A DNA stretch of 64,000 nucleotides from Riptortus pedestris (GCA_019009955.1 CM032232.1:49316501-49380500), one strand, 5' to 3'. Positions 23,996 through 36,340 are shown, counted from the stretch's first letter. The notes: a model not told the origin generated them from the letters alone. Program-made: numbers and translations.

Positions 23996-26204
23996 CTAGC
24001 TAAGGTACCCGGCGATGCCCGGGAAATCATTCTTGACTGACTAATGATAGTATTTTGATAGTAAGACTTCAATGTGTACAATTACACTTCCCTCCACGAC
24101 GTAATGATTTTCCGAAATAGCCAACCCTGAATGGTAACTTTTGGGGATTAATAGAATAGAAATTTTATTTTTGAAGGATAAATGAAAATGTGTTCCTAAT
24201 CTATCCCTCTACACTTTTTGACTCACCGTTTTTCAATAATTCCAACCATAATCATGGGTAGCATTTATTACAATTAAATATCATCTATAATAAACATATT
24301 TCCTTTCAAACGCCAATCCGAGCTCACATAGTTTAGGCAAAGTTTTGCACGTAAGATTATATTTGTATTAGCGAATCTCACTGGAAATCGCTTCCAGGAA
24401 TGCCAGACGGGAAATAACTAAACTCAATTAACGTGTAAGGCTCCCGTCATCTTCCGTTCCCGCATGGGACTTCTCAACATTCTTCTACTTATATTATTGA
24501 TGCAAAACATTATTTTATAATTTATCTACCTGATGGAATTAAATAACCCGTGGCACCCTGAAAATATCATATCGAGTTTAAACGCATATTGTTTTTTGTC
24601 ATAATGACATTACCATTAACGTTTAATTGTTATTATATTAAATATTTGTTTCAATAACACCAAGGTAGATTATACAAATTAAATAATGGAAATGCTCTTA
24701 TAGTTTATATTTCTATTGGAAATAAATAATAAAGTTATTAGGAGGGGGTGACGAAGATTTATTACCTCACTAATCCGAATCATACTTTGAACTATCATAT
24801 AAAACATAACATCATTTGTCATAATATTCCTTTATTAAAACCCCTTAAATAAGTTCTAATATTATTGACTCCCGTTTAGCGTATATCCCGTGTTTACTTC
24901 ATTTTAAAAGTGTATATAACAAAAGTTACTCCAAATAACGAAATAAACAACTTTTGTTATGTTTATATTTGCGGAAAAATCAATAGAAAACGAAATATCG
25001 CTATTTTTAATTTCAGGCCACCCTTATAAACCCCACTCCTGCTCGTCCCTAGAAATGTTGGTATGGTCTATGATAATTAGGGCGTCAACACTAATATACA
25101 TACCGAGTTTTATTTAGTTCGGTTGAGTCTTTTGAGCCCAATAAAATTAATGACTCCCGCTATAGTTTTTAGCTTATAACTCATTTATACTTAGGTATAC
25201 GACAAAAGTGTATAACAAAAGTTACTCCAAATAACGAAATAAACAACTTTTGTTATGTTTATATTTGCGGAAAAATCAATAGGAAACGAAATATCGCTAT
25301 ATTTAATTTCAGGCTTCCCTTATAACCCCCACTCCTGCCCGTCCCTAGAAATGTTGGTATGGCTTATTATAATGAAGGCCACATTGTTAATACACATACC
25401 GAGTTTGGTTTAGTTCGGTTGAGTCTTTTGTGCCAAATAAAATTGTGGACTCCTGCTATAGTTTTTAGTGTATAACGCATTTAAACATCGGTATACGACA
25501 AAAGTGTACATAACAAAGGTTCCTCTAAATAACAAAATAAACAACTTTTGTTATGTGCATATTTGCCGAAAAACCAATAGAAAACGAAATATCGCTATTT
25601 TTAATTTCAGGCATCCCTTATAACCCCCACTCCTGCCCGTCCATAGAAATGTTGGTATGGCTTATTATAATGAAGGCCTCACTGCTAATACACATACCGA
25701 GTTTTATTTAGTTCGGTTGAGTCTTTTTTGGCAAATAATATTGTTGACTCCCGCTATAATTTTTAGCGTATAACGCATTTAAACTTTGGTATACGACAAA
25801 AGTGTATATAACAAAAGTTACTGTAAATAACAAAATAAACAAATTTTGTTATGTGCATATTTGCCGAAAAACCAATATAAAACGAAATATCGCTATTTTT
25901 AATTTCAGGGTTCCCTTATAACCCCCACTCCTGTTCGTCTCAGAGATAATTAATATAGCCTAAAGTCTAAGTTGGGTTAGTACTAATATACATACCAAGT
26001 TTCATGAAATTCGGTTCAGCCGTTTATGCGTGAAAAGGTAACAAACAAACAAACAAACAAACAAACAAACAAACAAACAAACAAACAAACAAACATACAC
26101 GAAAGAAACAAAATGCAGATATGGTGTCTATGACATGTGAAACGAAAAGTTATCGTGAAATTTCGCGAAAAAAATCAATGTACAGACAGAGGTTACAATT
26201 TTAT
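23996..26204 (-). mobile_element. family A copy D, subfamily 2
   Basis: The terminal hairpin is CCCGGGCATCGCCGGG and the terminal linker TACCTTAG before CTAG, unlike copies A-C. Behind it is a unique block of about 900 bp (from CCACGACGTAATGATTTTCC onward) before four ordinary 298-bp units. It shares the remaining end with the other copies, so it is a second subfamily with a different Helitron-3'-proximal region. Confidence 0.75.
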
Positions 26205-26224
26205 ATATATATAGATAGATAGAT

Positions 26225-27893
26225 ATAAAATTGTAACCTCTGTCTGTACATTGATTTTTTTCGCGAAATTTCACGATAACTTTTCGTTTCACATGCCATA
26301 GACACCAAAACTACATTTTGTTTCTTTCGTGTCTGTTTGTTTGTTTGTTTGTTTGTTTGTTTATTTGTTTGTTTGTTTGTTACCTTTTCACGCATAAACG
26401 GCTGAACCGAATTTTATGAAACTTGGTATGTATATTACTACTAGCCCAACTTAGACTTTAGGCTATATTAATATTCTGTAAGACGAACAGGAGTGGGGGT
26501 TATAAGGGAAGCCTGAAATTAAAAATAGCGATATTTCGTTTCCTATTGATTTTTCAGCAAATATGCACATGACAAAAGTTATTTATTTTGTAATTTAGAG
26601 TAACTTTTGTTATATGTACTTTTGCCGTAAACGGAAGTATAAATGAGTTATACGCTAAAAACTATAGCGGGAGTCCACAATTTTATTTGGCAGAAAAGAC
26701 TCAACCGAACTAAACCAAACTCGCTATGTGAATTAATACTAACGATGTCCTTATAATAAGCCATACTAACATTTCTAGGGACTGGCAGGAGTGGGGGTAA
26801 TAAGGGAGGCCAGAAATTAAAAATAGCGATATTTAGTTTCCTATTGCTTTTTCAGCAAATATGCACATGACAAAAGTTGTTTATTTTGTTATTTAAAGTA
26901 ACTTTTGCTAAATACACTTTTGCCGTATACGGAAGTATAAATGAGTTATACGCTAAAAACTATAGCGGGAGTCGACAATTTTATTCGGCACAAAAGAATC
27001 AACCGAACAAAATAAAACTCGGTACGTGTATTAGGACTAACGCCTTCATTATAGCAAGCCATACCAACATTTCTAGGGACGGGCAGGAGTGGGGGTTGTA
27101 AGGAAGGCCTGGACTAAAAAATAGCGATATTTCGTTTCCTATTGCCTTTTCAGCAAATATGCACATAACAAAAGTTGTTTATTTTGTTATTTAGAGTAAC
27201 TTTTGTTATATTCACTTTTGTCGTATAGAGAAGTATAAACGTGATATACACTAAAATCTAAAACGGGAGTCAACAATTTTGTTGGGCACTAACGATTGAA
27301 CCGAACTTAGCAAAACTCGGTATGTCAATTAGCATTAAATCTTCCATGATTATAAGCTATATTTAAAATTCTAGGTCCAAACGGGAGTGGGGATTATAAA
27401 AGAGGCTGAAAAGCGAGAAGTCTAATGCGGGAGCGGAAGATGACTGCAGCCTTACCAGTTAATTGAGTTTACTTATTTCCCGTCTGGCATTGCCGGAAGT
27501 GATTTCCAGTGAGATTCACTATTACAAATATAATCTTACATATAAAACTTTGCCTGAACTATTTGAGCTCGGGTAGGCCTTTGAAAGAAAATATGTTCAT
27601 TATTGATGATATTTAATTGTAATAAATGCTACCCATGATTATGGTTTGAATTATTGAAAAACGGTGATTCATAAAGTGTAGAAGGATTAATTAGGAACAC
27701 ATTTTCATTTATCCTTCAAAACTAAAATTTCTGTTCTATTAATCCCCAAAAGTTACCCTTCAGGGTTGGCTATTTCGGAAAATCATTACGTCGTGGAGGG
27801 AAGTGTAATTGTACACATTGAAGTCTTACTATCAAAATACCATCATTAGTCAGTCAACAATAATTTCCCGGGCATCGCCGGGTATCTGAGCTA

Positions 27894-27894
<1 letters not shown>
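26225..27894 (+). mobile_element. family A copy E, subfamily 2, opposite orientation
   Basis: Plus-oriented. It starts ATAAAATTGTAACCTCTGTC and ends CCCGGGCATCGCCGGGTATC, TGAG, CTAG. It faces copy D head to head across a spacer of about 20 bases of TA/TAGA, so D and E form a very long inverted repeat. Confidence 0.75.

Positions 27895-27967
<73 letters not shown>
27895..27967 (+). repeat. (TA)n microsatellite
   Basis: About 35 TA units between the CTAG end of copy E and the resumed right half of the family B element. Confidence 0.95.
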
Positions 27968-27973
<6 letters not shown>

Positions 27974-28216
27974 GAACGGACCTCATTTTCGTCATCTCCT
28001 GGGTAGGATCGATGGACATTTGAGGACATTTTTCGAAACTCGCGTCATGAGTACGACCTCAATAGCTGATTTCCCTTAAGGGAAATCTGCTAAAAGTGGA
28101 CGTTAATAAATAATTTTTTTTTTTCATTTATGCTTCGGTGCATTGCAAAGGGGTATACAACAAAAGTTACTTTAAAAAACACAATAAAAAACTTTTGTTA
28201 TGAGCATCTTTATTAA

Positions 28217-29822
28217 AAAAGTCCGTCACGCAGGGGCTGCGTAAACTAAGCAGATTTCCCACGTGAAGTTTTACAATAGAGAAATCTGCCTAGTAATAAC
28301 CTATTCTCACGAGGACGAATAGTTAGTGAAACGGCCACATTAGCGCTAGTGCGCTCGGCGGAAACTCCCGACCACACTCACAATATAAATCCAAATATCT
28401 CGGTTAATATTAAAGATACAGAATAAATGTATAGAACAATATTTATAGTAAATTTAATTTGCAATAAGAATGGTTCTATACAATTATTCGATCCGACGTG
28501 TGGTAACGGAGATATTTCGAATTTTCGAAAATCCCCCCCTCTAAACCCCCCCTCCCACTGGTCTGATTTTAGCCATTAACGAACTTGATCTTCCTTTTTA
28601 CATAAAACGATTAAATTCCGAGTTTGGTAACGATCAAACAAAAATTGCGACCGCTAGAGCGTTAACAGACAAATATATATATCTATATATCTATATATAT
28701 ATATATACTAGCTCAGATACCCGGCTTCGCCCGGGAATTCATTTGAGGCTGAATGGTGATGGTATTTTTTAGCAGGCTTTACATTGCAAAATATTTTGAC
28801 ATTTGCCCGTCCCAGTGTTTAGGATTGATACCCGTCGTTGCCGGTGATTTGCTAATAATAGAATTATTTGTTCGATAATTCTTCACAGTCTTCGATATTT
28901 TTATATTTCCCGTCTCTTATACATGTAAATATGGTGAATTTTTATTTCAGGCCTCCCTTATAACCCCCCTCCCGTTCGAACCTAAAAATTTTAATATAAC
29001 TTATAATCATGGAAGTAATGCTAATTGACATACCGAGTTTTGTTAAGTTCGGTTCACCCGTTAGTGCCCGCTAAAGTTTTAACGTATAACTCATTTATAC
29101 TTAGGTATATGACAAAAGTGTATATAACAAAAGTCACTCCAAATAACAAAATAAACAACTTTTGTTCTGTTTATATTTGCGGAAAAACCAATAGGAAACG
29201 AAATATCGCTATTTTTAATTTCAGGCCTCCCTTATAACCCCCACTCCTGCCCGTCCATAGAACTGTTGGTATGGCTTATTATAATGAAGGCCTCATTGTT
29301 AATACACATACCGAGTTTTATTTAGTTCGGTTGAGTCTTTTTTGGCAAATAATATTGTTCACTTCCGCTATAATTTTTAGTGTATAACACATTTAAACTT
29401 CGGTATACGACAAAAGTGTATATAACAAAAGTTACTCTAAATAACAAAATAAACAACTTTTGTTATGTGCATATTTGCCGAAAAACCAATAGAAAACGAA
29501 ATATCGCTATTTTTAATTTCAGCTCTTCCTTATAACCCCCACTCCTGTTTGTCTCAGAGAATATTAACATAGCCTAAAGTCTAAGTTGGGTTAGTAGTCA
29601 TATACATACTAAGTTTCATAAAATTCGGTTCAGCCGTTTATGCGTGAAAAGGTAACAAACAAACAAACAAACAAATAAACAAACAAACAAATAAACAAAC
29701 AAACAGACACCAAAGAAACAAAATGCAGTTATGGTGTCTATGACATGTGAAACGAAAAGTTATCGTGAAATTTCGCGAAAAAAATCAATGTACAGACAGA
29801 GGTTACAATTTTATATATATAT

Positions 29823-29880
<58 letters not shown>

Positions 29881-30002
29881 GAACGGACCTCATTTTCGTC
29901 ATCTCCTGGGTAGGATCGATGGACATTTGAAGAAATTTTTCGAAACTCGCGTCATGAGTACGACCTCAATAGCTGATTTCCCTTAAGGGAAATCTGCTAA
30001 AA
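28217..30002 (+). repeat. family B repeat split by family A copy F
   Basis: The left half starts GTCCGTCACGCAGGGGCTGC and reaches GCGTTAACAGACAAATATAT near 28680. The right half resumes at about 29875 with ATTTTGAACGGACCTC and ends GGGAAATCTGCTAAAA. Copy F occupies the (TA)n core, the same arrangement as at 19413-28095. Confidence 0.85.
28708..29812 (-). mobile_element. family A (HINE-like) copy F
   Basis: Single family A copy with hairpin CCCGGGCGAAGCCGGG next to CTAG, one divergent unit (CCCGTTCGAACC), two typical units, and (CAAA)n at 29656-29704. (TA)n flanks both sides. Confidence 0.8.
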
Positions 30003-30270
30003 CTAAGAGGAAACGAAATATCACTATTTTTCATTTCAGGCTTCCCCTTATAACTCCCACTCCTGTTCCTCTCTGAGAATATTAGTATAGCCTAAAGTAT
30101 ATTCATACCAAGTTTCATAAAATTCGGTTAAGTAGTCTGGGCGTGAAAAGGTAATAAACAGACACCAAAGAAACAAATTGCATATATAGTGTCTATGGCA
30201 CGTGAAACGAAAAAGTATCGTGAAATTTCGAGAAAAAAAATCAATGTTCAGACAGAGGTTACAATTTTAT
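30003..30270 (-). mobile_element. family A fragment G
   Basis: Only the hairpin-distal part is present: part of one unit, a shortened tail with almost no CAAA repeat, and the ATAAAATTGTAACC terminus. It abuts copy H head to head. Confidence 0.7.
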
Positions 30271-30280
30271 CTATATATAT

Positions 30281-31512
30281 ATAAAATTGTAACCTCTGTC
30301 TGTACATTGATTTTTTTCGCGAAATTTCACGATAACTTTTCGTTTCACATGTCATAGACACCATAACTGCATTTTGTTTCTTTGGTGTCTGTTTGTTTGT
30401 TTGTTTATTTGTTTGTTTGTTTGTTTGTTACCTTTTCACGCATAAACGGCTGAACCGAATTTTATGAAACTTGGTATGTATATTACTACTAACCCAACTT
30501 AGACTTTAGGCTATGTTAATATTCTCTGAGACAAACAAGAGTGGGGGTTATAAGGGAGAGCTGAAATTAAAAATAGCGATATTTCGTTTTATATTGGTTT
30601 TTCGGCAAATATGCACATAACAAAAGTTTTTTATTTTGTTATTTAGAGTAACTTTTGTTATATACACTTTTGTCGTATACCGAAGTTTAAATGTGTTATA
30701 CGCTAAAAATTATAGCGGAAGTCAACAATTTATTAGGCACAAAAGATTCAACCGAACAAAACCAAACTCGGTATGTGAATTAGTACTAACGCCTTCCTTA
30801 TAATAAGCCATACTAACATTTCTAGGGACGGGCAGGAGTGGGGGTTATATGGGAGGCCTGAAATTAAAAATAGCGATATTTCGTTTCCTATTGCTTATTC
30901 AGCAAATATGCCCATAACAAAAGTTGTTTATTTTGTTATTTACAGTAACTTTTGTTATATACACTTTTGCCGTATACGGAAGTATAAATGAGTTATACGC
31001 TAAAAACTATAGCGGGAGTCCACAATTTTATATGGCACAAAAGACTCAACCGAACTAAACCAAAGTCGGTATGTGAATTAGCACTAACGCCTTCCTTATA
31101 ATAAGCCATACTAACATTTCTAGGGACGGGCAGGAGTGGGGGTTATAAGGAAGGCCAAAAATTAATAATAGTGGTATTTCGTTTCCTATTGCTTTTTCGG
31201 CAAATATGCACATAACAAAAGTTGTTTATTTTGTTATTTAGGGAAACTTTTTTTATATACACTATTGTAGTATACCGAAGTGTAAAGGCGTTATACGCTA
31301 AAAATTATAGCGGGAGTCAACAATTTGGAGGACCGTAAAGACTTACATAAAAAATTAATTTTATTATTAACAAATGCCAACAACGGGTATTAACCCTAAA
31401 CAGTGGGACGGGTAAATGTCAAAATATTGTGCAAAGTAAAGCCTTGCCAAAAAAATACCATCACCATTCAGCCTCAAATCAATTCCCGGGCGAAGCCGGG
31501 TATCTGAGCTAG
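30281..31512 (+). mobile_element. family A (HINE-like) copy H
   Basis: Plus-oriented and complete, from ATAAAATTGTAACCTCTG to CCCGGGCGAAGCCGGG, TATCTGAG, CTAG. It has three internal units of about 298 bp and a (GTTT)n tract. Confidence 0.8.
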
Positions 31513-31527
31513 TCTATCTATATATAT

Positions 31528-32635
31528 ATAAAATTGTAACCTCTGTCTGTACATTGATTTTTTTCGCGAAATTTCACGATAACTTTTCGTTTCACATGTC
31601 ACAGACACCATAACTGCATTTTGTTTCTTTGGTGTCTGTTTGTTTGTTTGTTTATTTGTTTGTTTGTTACCTTTTCACGCATAAACGGCTGAACCGAATT
31701 TTATGAAACTTGGTATGTATATTACTACTAACCCAACTTAGACTTTAGGCTATATTAATTTTCTCTGAGACGAACAGGAGTGGGGGTTATAAGGGAAGCC
31801 TGAAATTAAAAATAGCGATATTTCGTTTTCTATTGGTTTTTCGGCAAATATGCACATAACAAAAGTTGTTTATTTTGTTATTTAGAGTAACTTTTGTTAT
31901 ATACACTTTTGTCGTATACCGAAGTTTAAATGCGTTATACGCTAAAAATTATAGCGGGAGTCAATAATATTATTTGCCAAAAAACACTCAACCGAACTAA
32001 TTAAAACTCGGTATGTGTATTAGCAGTGAAGCCTTCATTATAATAAGCAATACGAACATTTCTATGGACGGGCAGGAGTGGGGGTTATAAGGGAAGCCTG
32101 AAATTAAAAATAGCGATATTTCGTTTCCTATTGGTTTTTCGCCAAATATAACCATAACAAAAGTTGTTTATTTTGTTATTTGGAGTAACTTTTGTTATAT
32201 ACACTTTTGTCGTATACCTAAGTATAAATGAGTTATACGTTAAAACTTTAGCGGGAGCCAACAATTTTATTGGGCACTAACGGCTGAACCGAACTTAACA
32301 AAGCTCGGTATGTCAATTAGAATTAATTCTTCCATGATTATAAGTTATATTAAAATTTTTAGGTTCGAACGGGAGGGGGGTTATAAGGGAGGCCTGAAAT
32401 AAAAATTCACCATATTTACATGTATAAGAGACGGGAAATATAAAAATATCGAAGACAATGAAGCCTAATCGAACAAATATTCTATTATTAGCAAATCCAC
32501 GGCAACGACGGGTATCAATCCTAAACACTGGGACGGGTAAATGTCAAAATATTGTGCAATGTAAAGCCTGCTAAAAAATACCATCACCATTCAGCCTCAA
32601 ATGAATTCCCGGGCGAAGCCGGGTATCTGAGCTAG
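31528..32635 (+). mobile_element. family A (HINE-like) copy I
   Basis: Head-to-tail after copy H with a short TA/TCTA spacer. It has complete termini. The unit nearest the hairpin is the GTTCGAACGGGAGGGGGG subtype also seen in copies C, F and J. Confidence 0.8.
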
Positions 32636-32642
32636 TATATAT

Positions 32643-33750
32643 ATAAAATTGTAACCTCTGTCTGTACATTGATTTTTTTCGCGAAATTTCACGATAACTT
32701 TTCGTTTCACATGTCATAGACACCATATCTGCATTTTGTTTCTTTCGTGTATGTTTGTTTGTTTGTTTGTTTGTTTGTTTGTTACCTTTTCACGCATAAA
32801 CGGCTGAACCGAATTTTATGAAACTTAGTATGTATATTACTACTAACCCAACTTAGACTTTAGGCTATATTAATTTTCTCTGAGGCGAATAGGAGTGGGG
32901 GTTATAAGGGAAGCCTGAAATTAAAAATAGCGATATTTCGTTTTCTATTGGTTTTTCGGCAAATATGCACATAACAAAAGTTGTTTATTTTGTTATTTAG
33001 AGTAACTTTTGTTATATACACTTTTGTCGTATACCGAAGTTTAAAAGCGTTATACGCTAAAAATTATAGCGGGAGTCAACAATATAATTTGCCAAAAAAG
33101 ACTCAACCGAACTAAATAAAACTCGGTATGTGTATTAGCAGCGAGGCCTTCATTATAATAAGCCATACCAACATTTCTATGGACGGGCAGGAGTGGGGGT
33201 TATAAGGGAAGCCTGAAATTAAAAATAGCGATATTTCGTTTCCTATTGGTTTTTCCGCAAATATAAACATAACAAAAGTTGTTTATTTTGTTATTTGAAG
33301 TAACTTTTGTTATATACACTTTTGTCGTATACCTAAGTATAAATGAGTTATACGTTAAAACTTTAGCGGGAGCCAACAATGTTATTGGGCACTAACGGCT
33401 GAACCGAACTTAACAAAGCTCGGTATGTCAATTAGCATTAATTCTTCCATAATTATAAGTTATATTAAAATTTTTAGGTTCGAACGGGAGGGGGGTTATA
33501 AGGGAGGCCTGAAATAAAAATTCACCATATTTACATGTATAAGAGACGGGAAATATAAAAATATCGAAGACAGTGAAGCCTTATCGAACAAATATTCTAT
33601 TATTAGCAAATCACCGGCAACGACGGGTATCAATCCTAAAGACTGGAATGGGTAAATGTCAAAATATTGTTCAATGTAAAGCCTGCTAAAAAATACTATC
33701 ACCATTCAGCCTCAAATGAATTCCCGGGCGAAGCCGGGTATCTGAGCTAG
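32643..33750 (+). mobile_element. family A (HINE-like) copy J
   Basis: Head-to-tail after copy I, separated only by TATATAT. Its layout is nearly the same as copy I (same unit number and subtype order), so H-I-J look like a recent concatemer. Confidence 0.8.
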
Positions 33751-33784
33751 TAGATATATAGATGTATTTATTCACATATCGTTT

Positions 33785-33915
33785 GGAATGGACCTCACTT
33801 TCGTCATGTTCTTGGTAGGATTAATGGACATTCAAGAATCTTTTTCAAAAATCGCGTCTTGAGTATAACCTTAATAAATTATTTCCCTAAAAGGATCTGT
33901 AAAAAAATAAATAAA
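33785..33915 (+). repeat. orphan right half of a family B repeat
   Basis: Diverged: GGAATGGACCTCACTTTCGT, then CTTGAGTATAACCTTAATAA, then TTTCCCTAAAAGGATCTGTA. It follows the (TA)-rich flank of copy J. A matching left half was not found upstream of copy G. Confidence 0.6.
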
Positions 33916-34845
33916 TCTCGTTAATATTGGAGTTAGAGATAGGTGTATATTATAAAAATGATAGTACCCTATAAATATATTCGATCCCAGGACGATATGT
34001 AAGAATGTATATTTCCCTCATTCTGTACACCCCCTCTCAGTCCCTTATTGAAGATGATCTTTGGTTTACCAAGCTTAAATATCGAGTTTCATAGTAATTA
34101 AATACTAAAAAAAGTCCGTCAGATATGTGCTATTCGAACTAAGATTAAACACTACTACTATTAACTATTTGAGTCAGAGACAATATGTATAGAACAAGAA
34201 TTGTAGAACAGATCCAACTCATAAAAGTCCATCACGGAGGGGCTTTCTAAACTAAGCAGATTTTTTGTTAATATGTCATGAGTAGCAGTGGGGGTTTACT
34301 GAAGGCCGAAAACTAAAAAATGAAATTATTTCGGTTAATAACTAACGTCATATTAATTATTAACTAATTTTACAAATATGGCTTCTAACGACTGGTAGTT
34401 TATTAGGCGCATCTGGTAAAAACTATTTAATTTTATAAATTTTTGGGGCATTTGAAAGACAAAATCCCAATATACATTGTCCAAAATAAACTGGATCAAG
34501 TGCTGGCTGAATAAACATTGCGGCATGAGTACAACCTCCAAAATAAAGCTGGACTATTAGACTGATTCATTTTTCCAGTTATTACCAAGGATTTATCCCC
34601 GGTTCTTCGCTAACCATCTTGAGAGGCGACTGAGTAGATACATGAAGGAAGTAGCAACCCTTGAGTGAAGAATTTTCACATTCACCTATTATATTTAATT
34701 TGCTTCATGCCATCTCAACAATTAAAACTTCCTTTTTATATTAAGCATGAGACTGATCTGTGGTGTATTTTAGAATTTGTCCTGTTGCATTGAAAGCATT
34801 CTCGGTTCATTTAGTACAAAAATATGAAGTAGAAAAGGTAGAATA
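33916..34845 (+). other. intergenic; fragments of family B ends
   Basis: Two decayed family B starts are visible, at 34113 (AGTCCGTCAGATATGTGCTA) and 34224 (AGTCCATCACGGAGGGGCTT followed by ACTAAGCAGATTTTTTG). The remainder up to the Tc1 element shows nothing I can name. Confidence 0.5.
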
Positions 34846-34847
34846 TA

Positions 34848-34894
34848 AGGTCCGGGACAAAAAGATAGCCCACCCTATATTTTTTCTCTTAATC
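34848..34894 (+). repeat. Tc1 element, left terminal inverted repeat
   Basis: Exact reverse complement of 36341-36387. It includes GACAAAAAGATAGCCCACCC, the probable outer transposase-binding site. Confidence 0.95.
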
Positions 34895-35144
34895 AATAGG
34901 GGTTAAGGATTAAAGGATTAAGGATTCATTAAGAATTAAGGTTTCATTAAGGATTAAAGATCCATTAAGGATTAAGGAGGTAGGAAAAACAGCTTGTGAG
35001 AATTAATATTATTACTTGATTTGGAGTAAGACAAAAAGATAGCACACCTATTGATTCTTTACAAAGAAAACCAAATCCCTCTGAGTAGACAAGGCTAATC
35101 CAGTTCTGTTTATTCTTTTAAGTTGTTAACATTATTTTAGTGAG

Positions 35145-36128
35145 GTGGGACAAGCAAAATCATTATCACCATGTGAAAAAAATATCATTCAGCGAATGAA
35201 AAATCGAGGGTTTTGTATTTCCGATATTTCAAAAAATACTGGTAGGAGTAGAAAAGTGATTTTAAATTTTTTGAAGTCTCCAGAAAGCTATGGGACGAAG
35301 AAATCTCCTGGAAGGCCGCCGGCTTTAACAACACGGCAAAAACGAGCAATTTTAAGGGTTGCATCCAACTCATCATTAACGGCCCGTCAAATTGCGGCTA
35401 GAGCTGGTGTAGTGACGAATTTGAAAAACGTCCAGAGGATCATTCGTGCAGCTCCTCACATCAAAAGAAAGAAAATGAAAGGTATGCCACCTCTAAGCAT
35501 GGCGCATAAAGAAAGGCGTAAGGAGTTTGCCCGTGAACATGTCCTATGGAAAGAAATCTTGTTCACCGACGAAAAAAAATTCAACCTCGACGGTCCTGAT
35601 GGCTGGGCTCACTAATACCATGATCTACGGAAAGAAGAAAAAATGTTTTCCAAGAGGCAAATGGGAGGAGGCAGCGTCATGATATGGGGAGGCATTGGCT
35701 ATGATCACAAAACTGATATCGTGTTTATTTCTGGTAGAATGAACAGTCAGCAATATGTTAATTTGTTAGAAAACCAACTACAAAAATATTTTGAACTTGT
35801 TCCTAAAGAGAACGTAATTTTTCAACAAGATAATGCTCCAGTTCATACGGCGAAAGTTGCAAAAGAATTTTTTAGAAAAGGAAGGATCAGAATTATAGAT
35901 TGGCCAGCTCGTTCCCCGGACTTTAATATCATCGAAAATGTATGGGGACATGTTGCTAGAAGTGTTTACAGTGGGAGCCGACAATTTGAGTGCGTTGAAG
36001 AATTAAAAAAAACAATTCAGGAGGAGTGGACCAAACTACCTCAAGAGTTGATTCGTCGCCATTTTAACTCACTTTCAAATCGTATGATTGCTGCATTAGA
36101 AAAAGGTGGTGTGTATACAGGATATTGA
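35145..36128 (+). pseudogene. Tc1/mariner transposase (DD34E), one in-frame stop
   Basis: Transposase that would bind the element's ends and catalyse cut-and-paste transposition. The frame runs from 35145 to 36128 (about 327 residues) with a single TAA at 35613-35615. The N-terminus has helix-turn-helix content (GFCISDISKNTGRSRKVILN) and the basic GRPPALT linker. The catalytic triad is visible: Asp in EILFTDEKKF, Asp in FQQDNAPVHT, and Glu in PDFNIIENVWG. There are exactly 34 residues between the second Asp and the Glu, the Tc1 spacing. The first codon of the frame is GTG, not ATG, so the start is probably mutated too. The stop falls between the first and second catalytic residues. With TIRs still perfect, inactivation looks recent. 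Confidence 0.92.
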
Positions 36129-36340
36129 ATTTTCATTTGTATTCTTTTAATGTATTTTTAATAAAGGATTTTATTATTATTGTTCACTGTGCTATCTTTT
36201 TGTCTTACCCCAAATCAAGTATTATTTATTAATTCCTACAAATTATTTTTTTCCGACTCCTATTAGATTGGTCATCGGTTCAAATTTGAGCAGAATACAC
36301 TACATATTAATAAATACAAATTATATCAATAGTTAAAAAT

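Larger units (their letters stand above)
19413..28095 (+). repeat. family B repeat split by a five-copy family A array
   Basis: The left half (19413 to about 19830) starts CTCCGTCACGCAGGGGCTGC and reaches GCGTTAACAGACAAATATAT. The right half resumes at about 27968 with ATTTTGAACGGACCTC and ends GATTTCCCTTAAGGGAAATC TGCTAAAA. Between the halves, within the (TA)n core, lie family A copies A to E (19892-27894), flanked on both sides by long (TA)n. The junctions read as one family B element interrupted at its microsatellite. Confidence 0.8.

Noticed and set aside
19609..33705. Various open frames of 60-125 codons, including Ile-Tyr and Lys-Gln-Thr-Asn repeats
   Set aside because: They lie in family A and B repeats, (TA)n and (CAAA)n, differ between copies, and have no conserved product.
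35185..35984. Minus-strand open frames within the Tc1 element
   Set aside because: Antisense shadows of the transposase frame.
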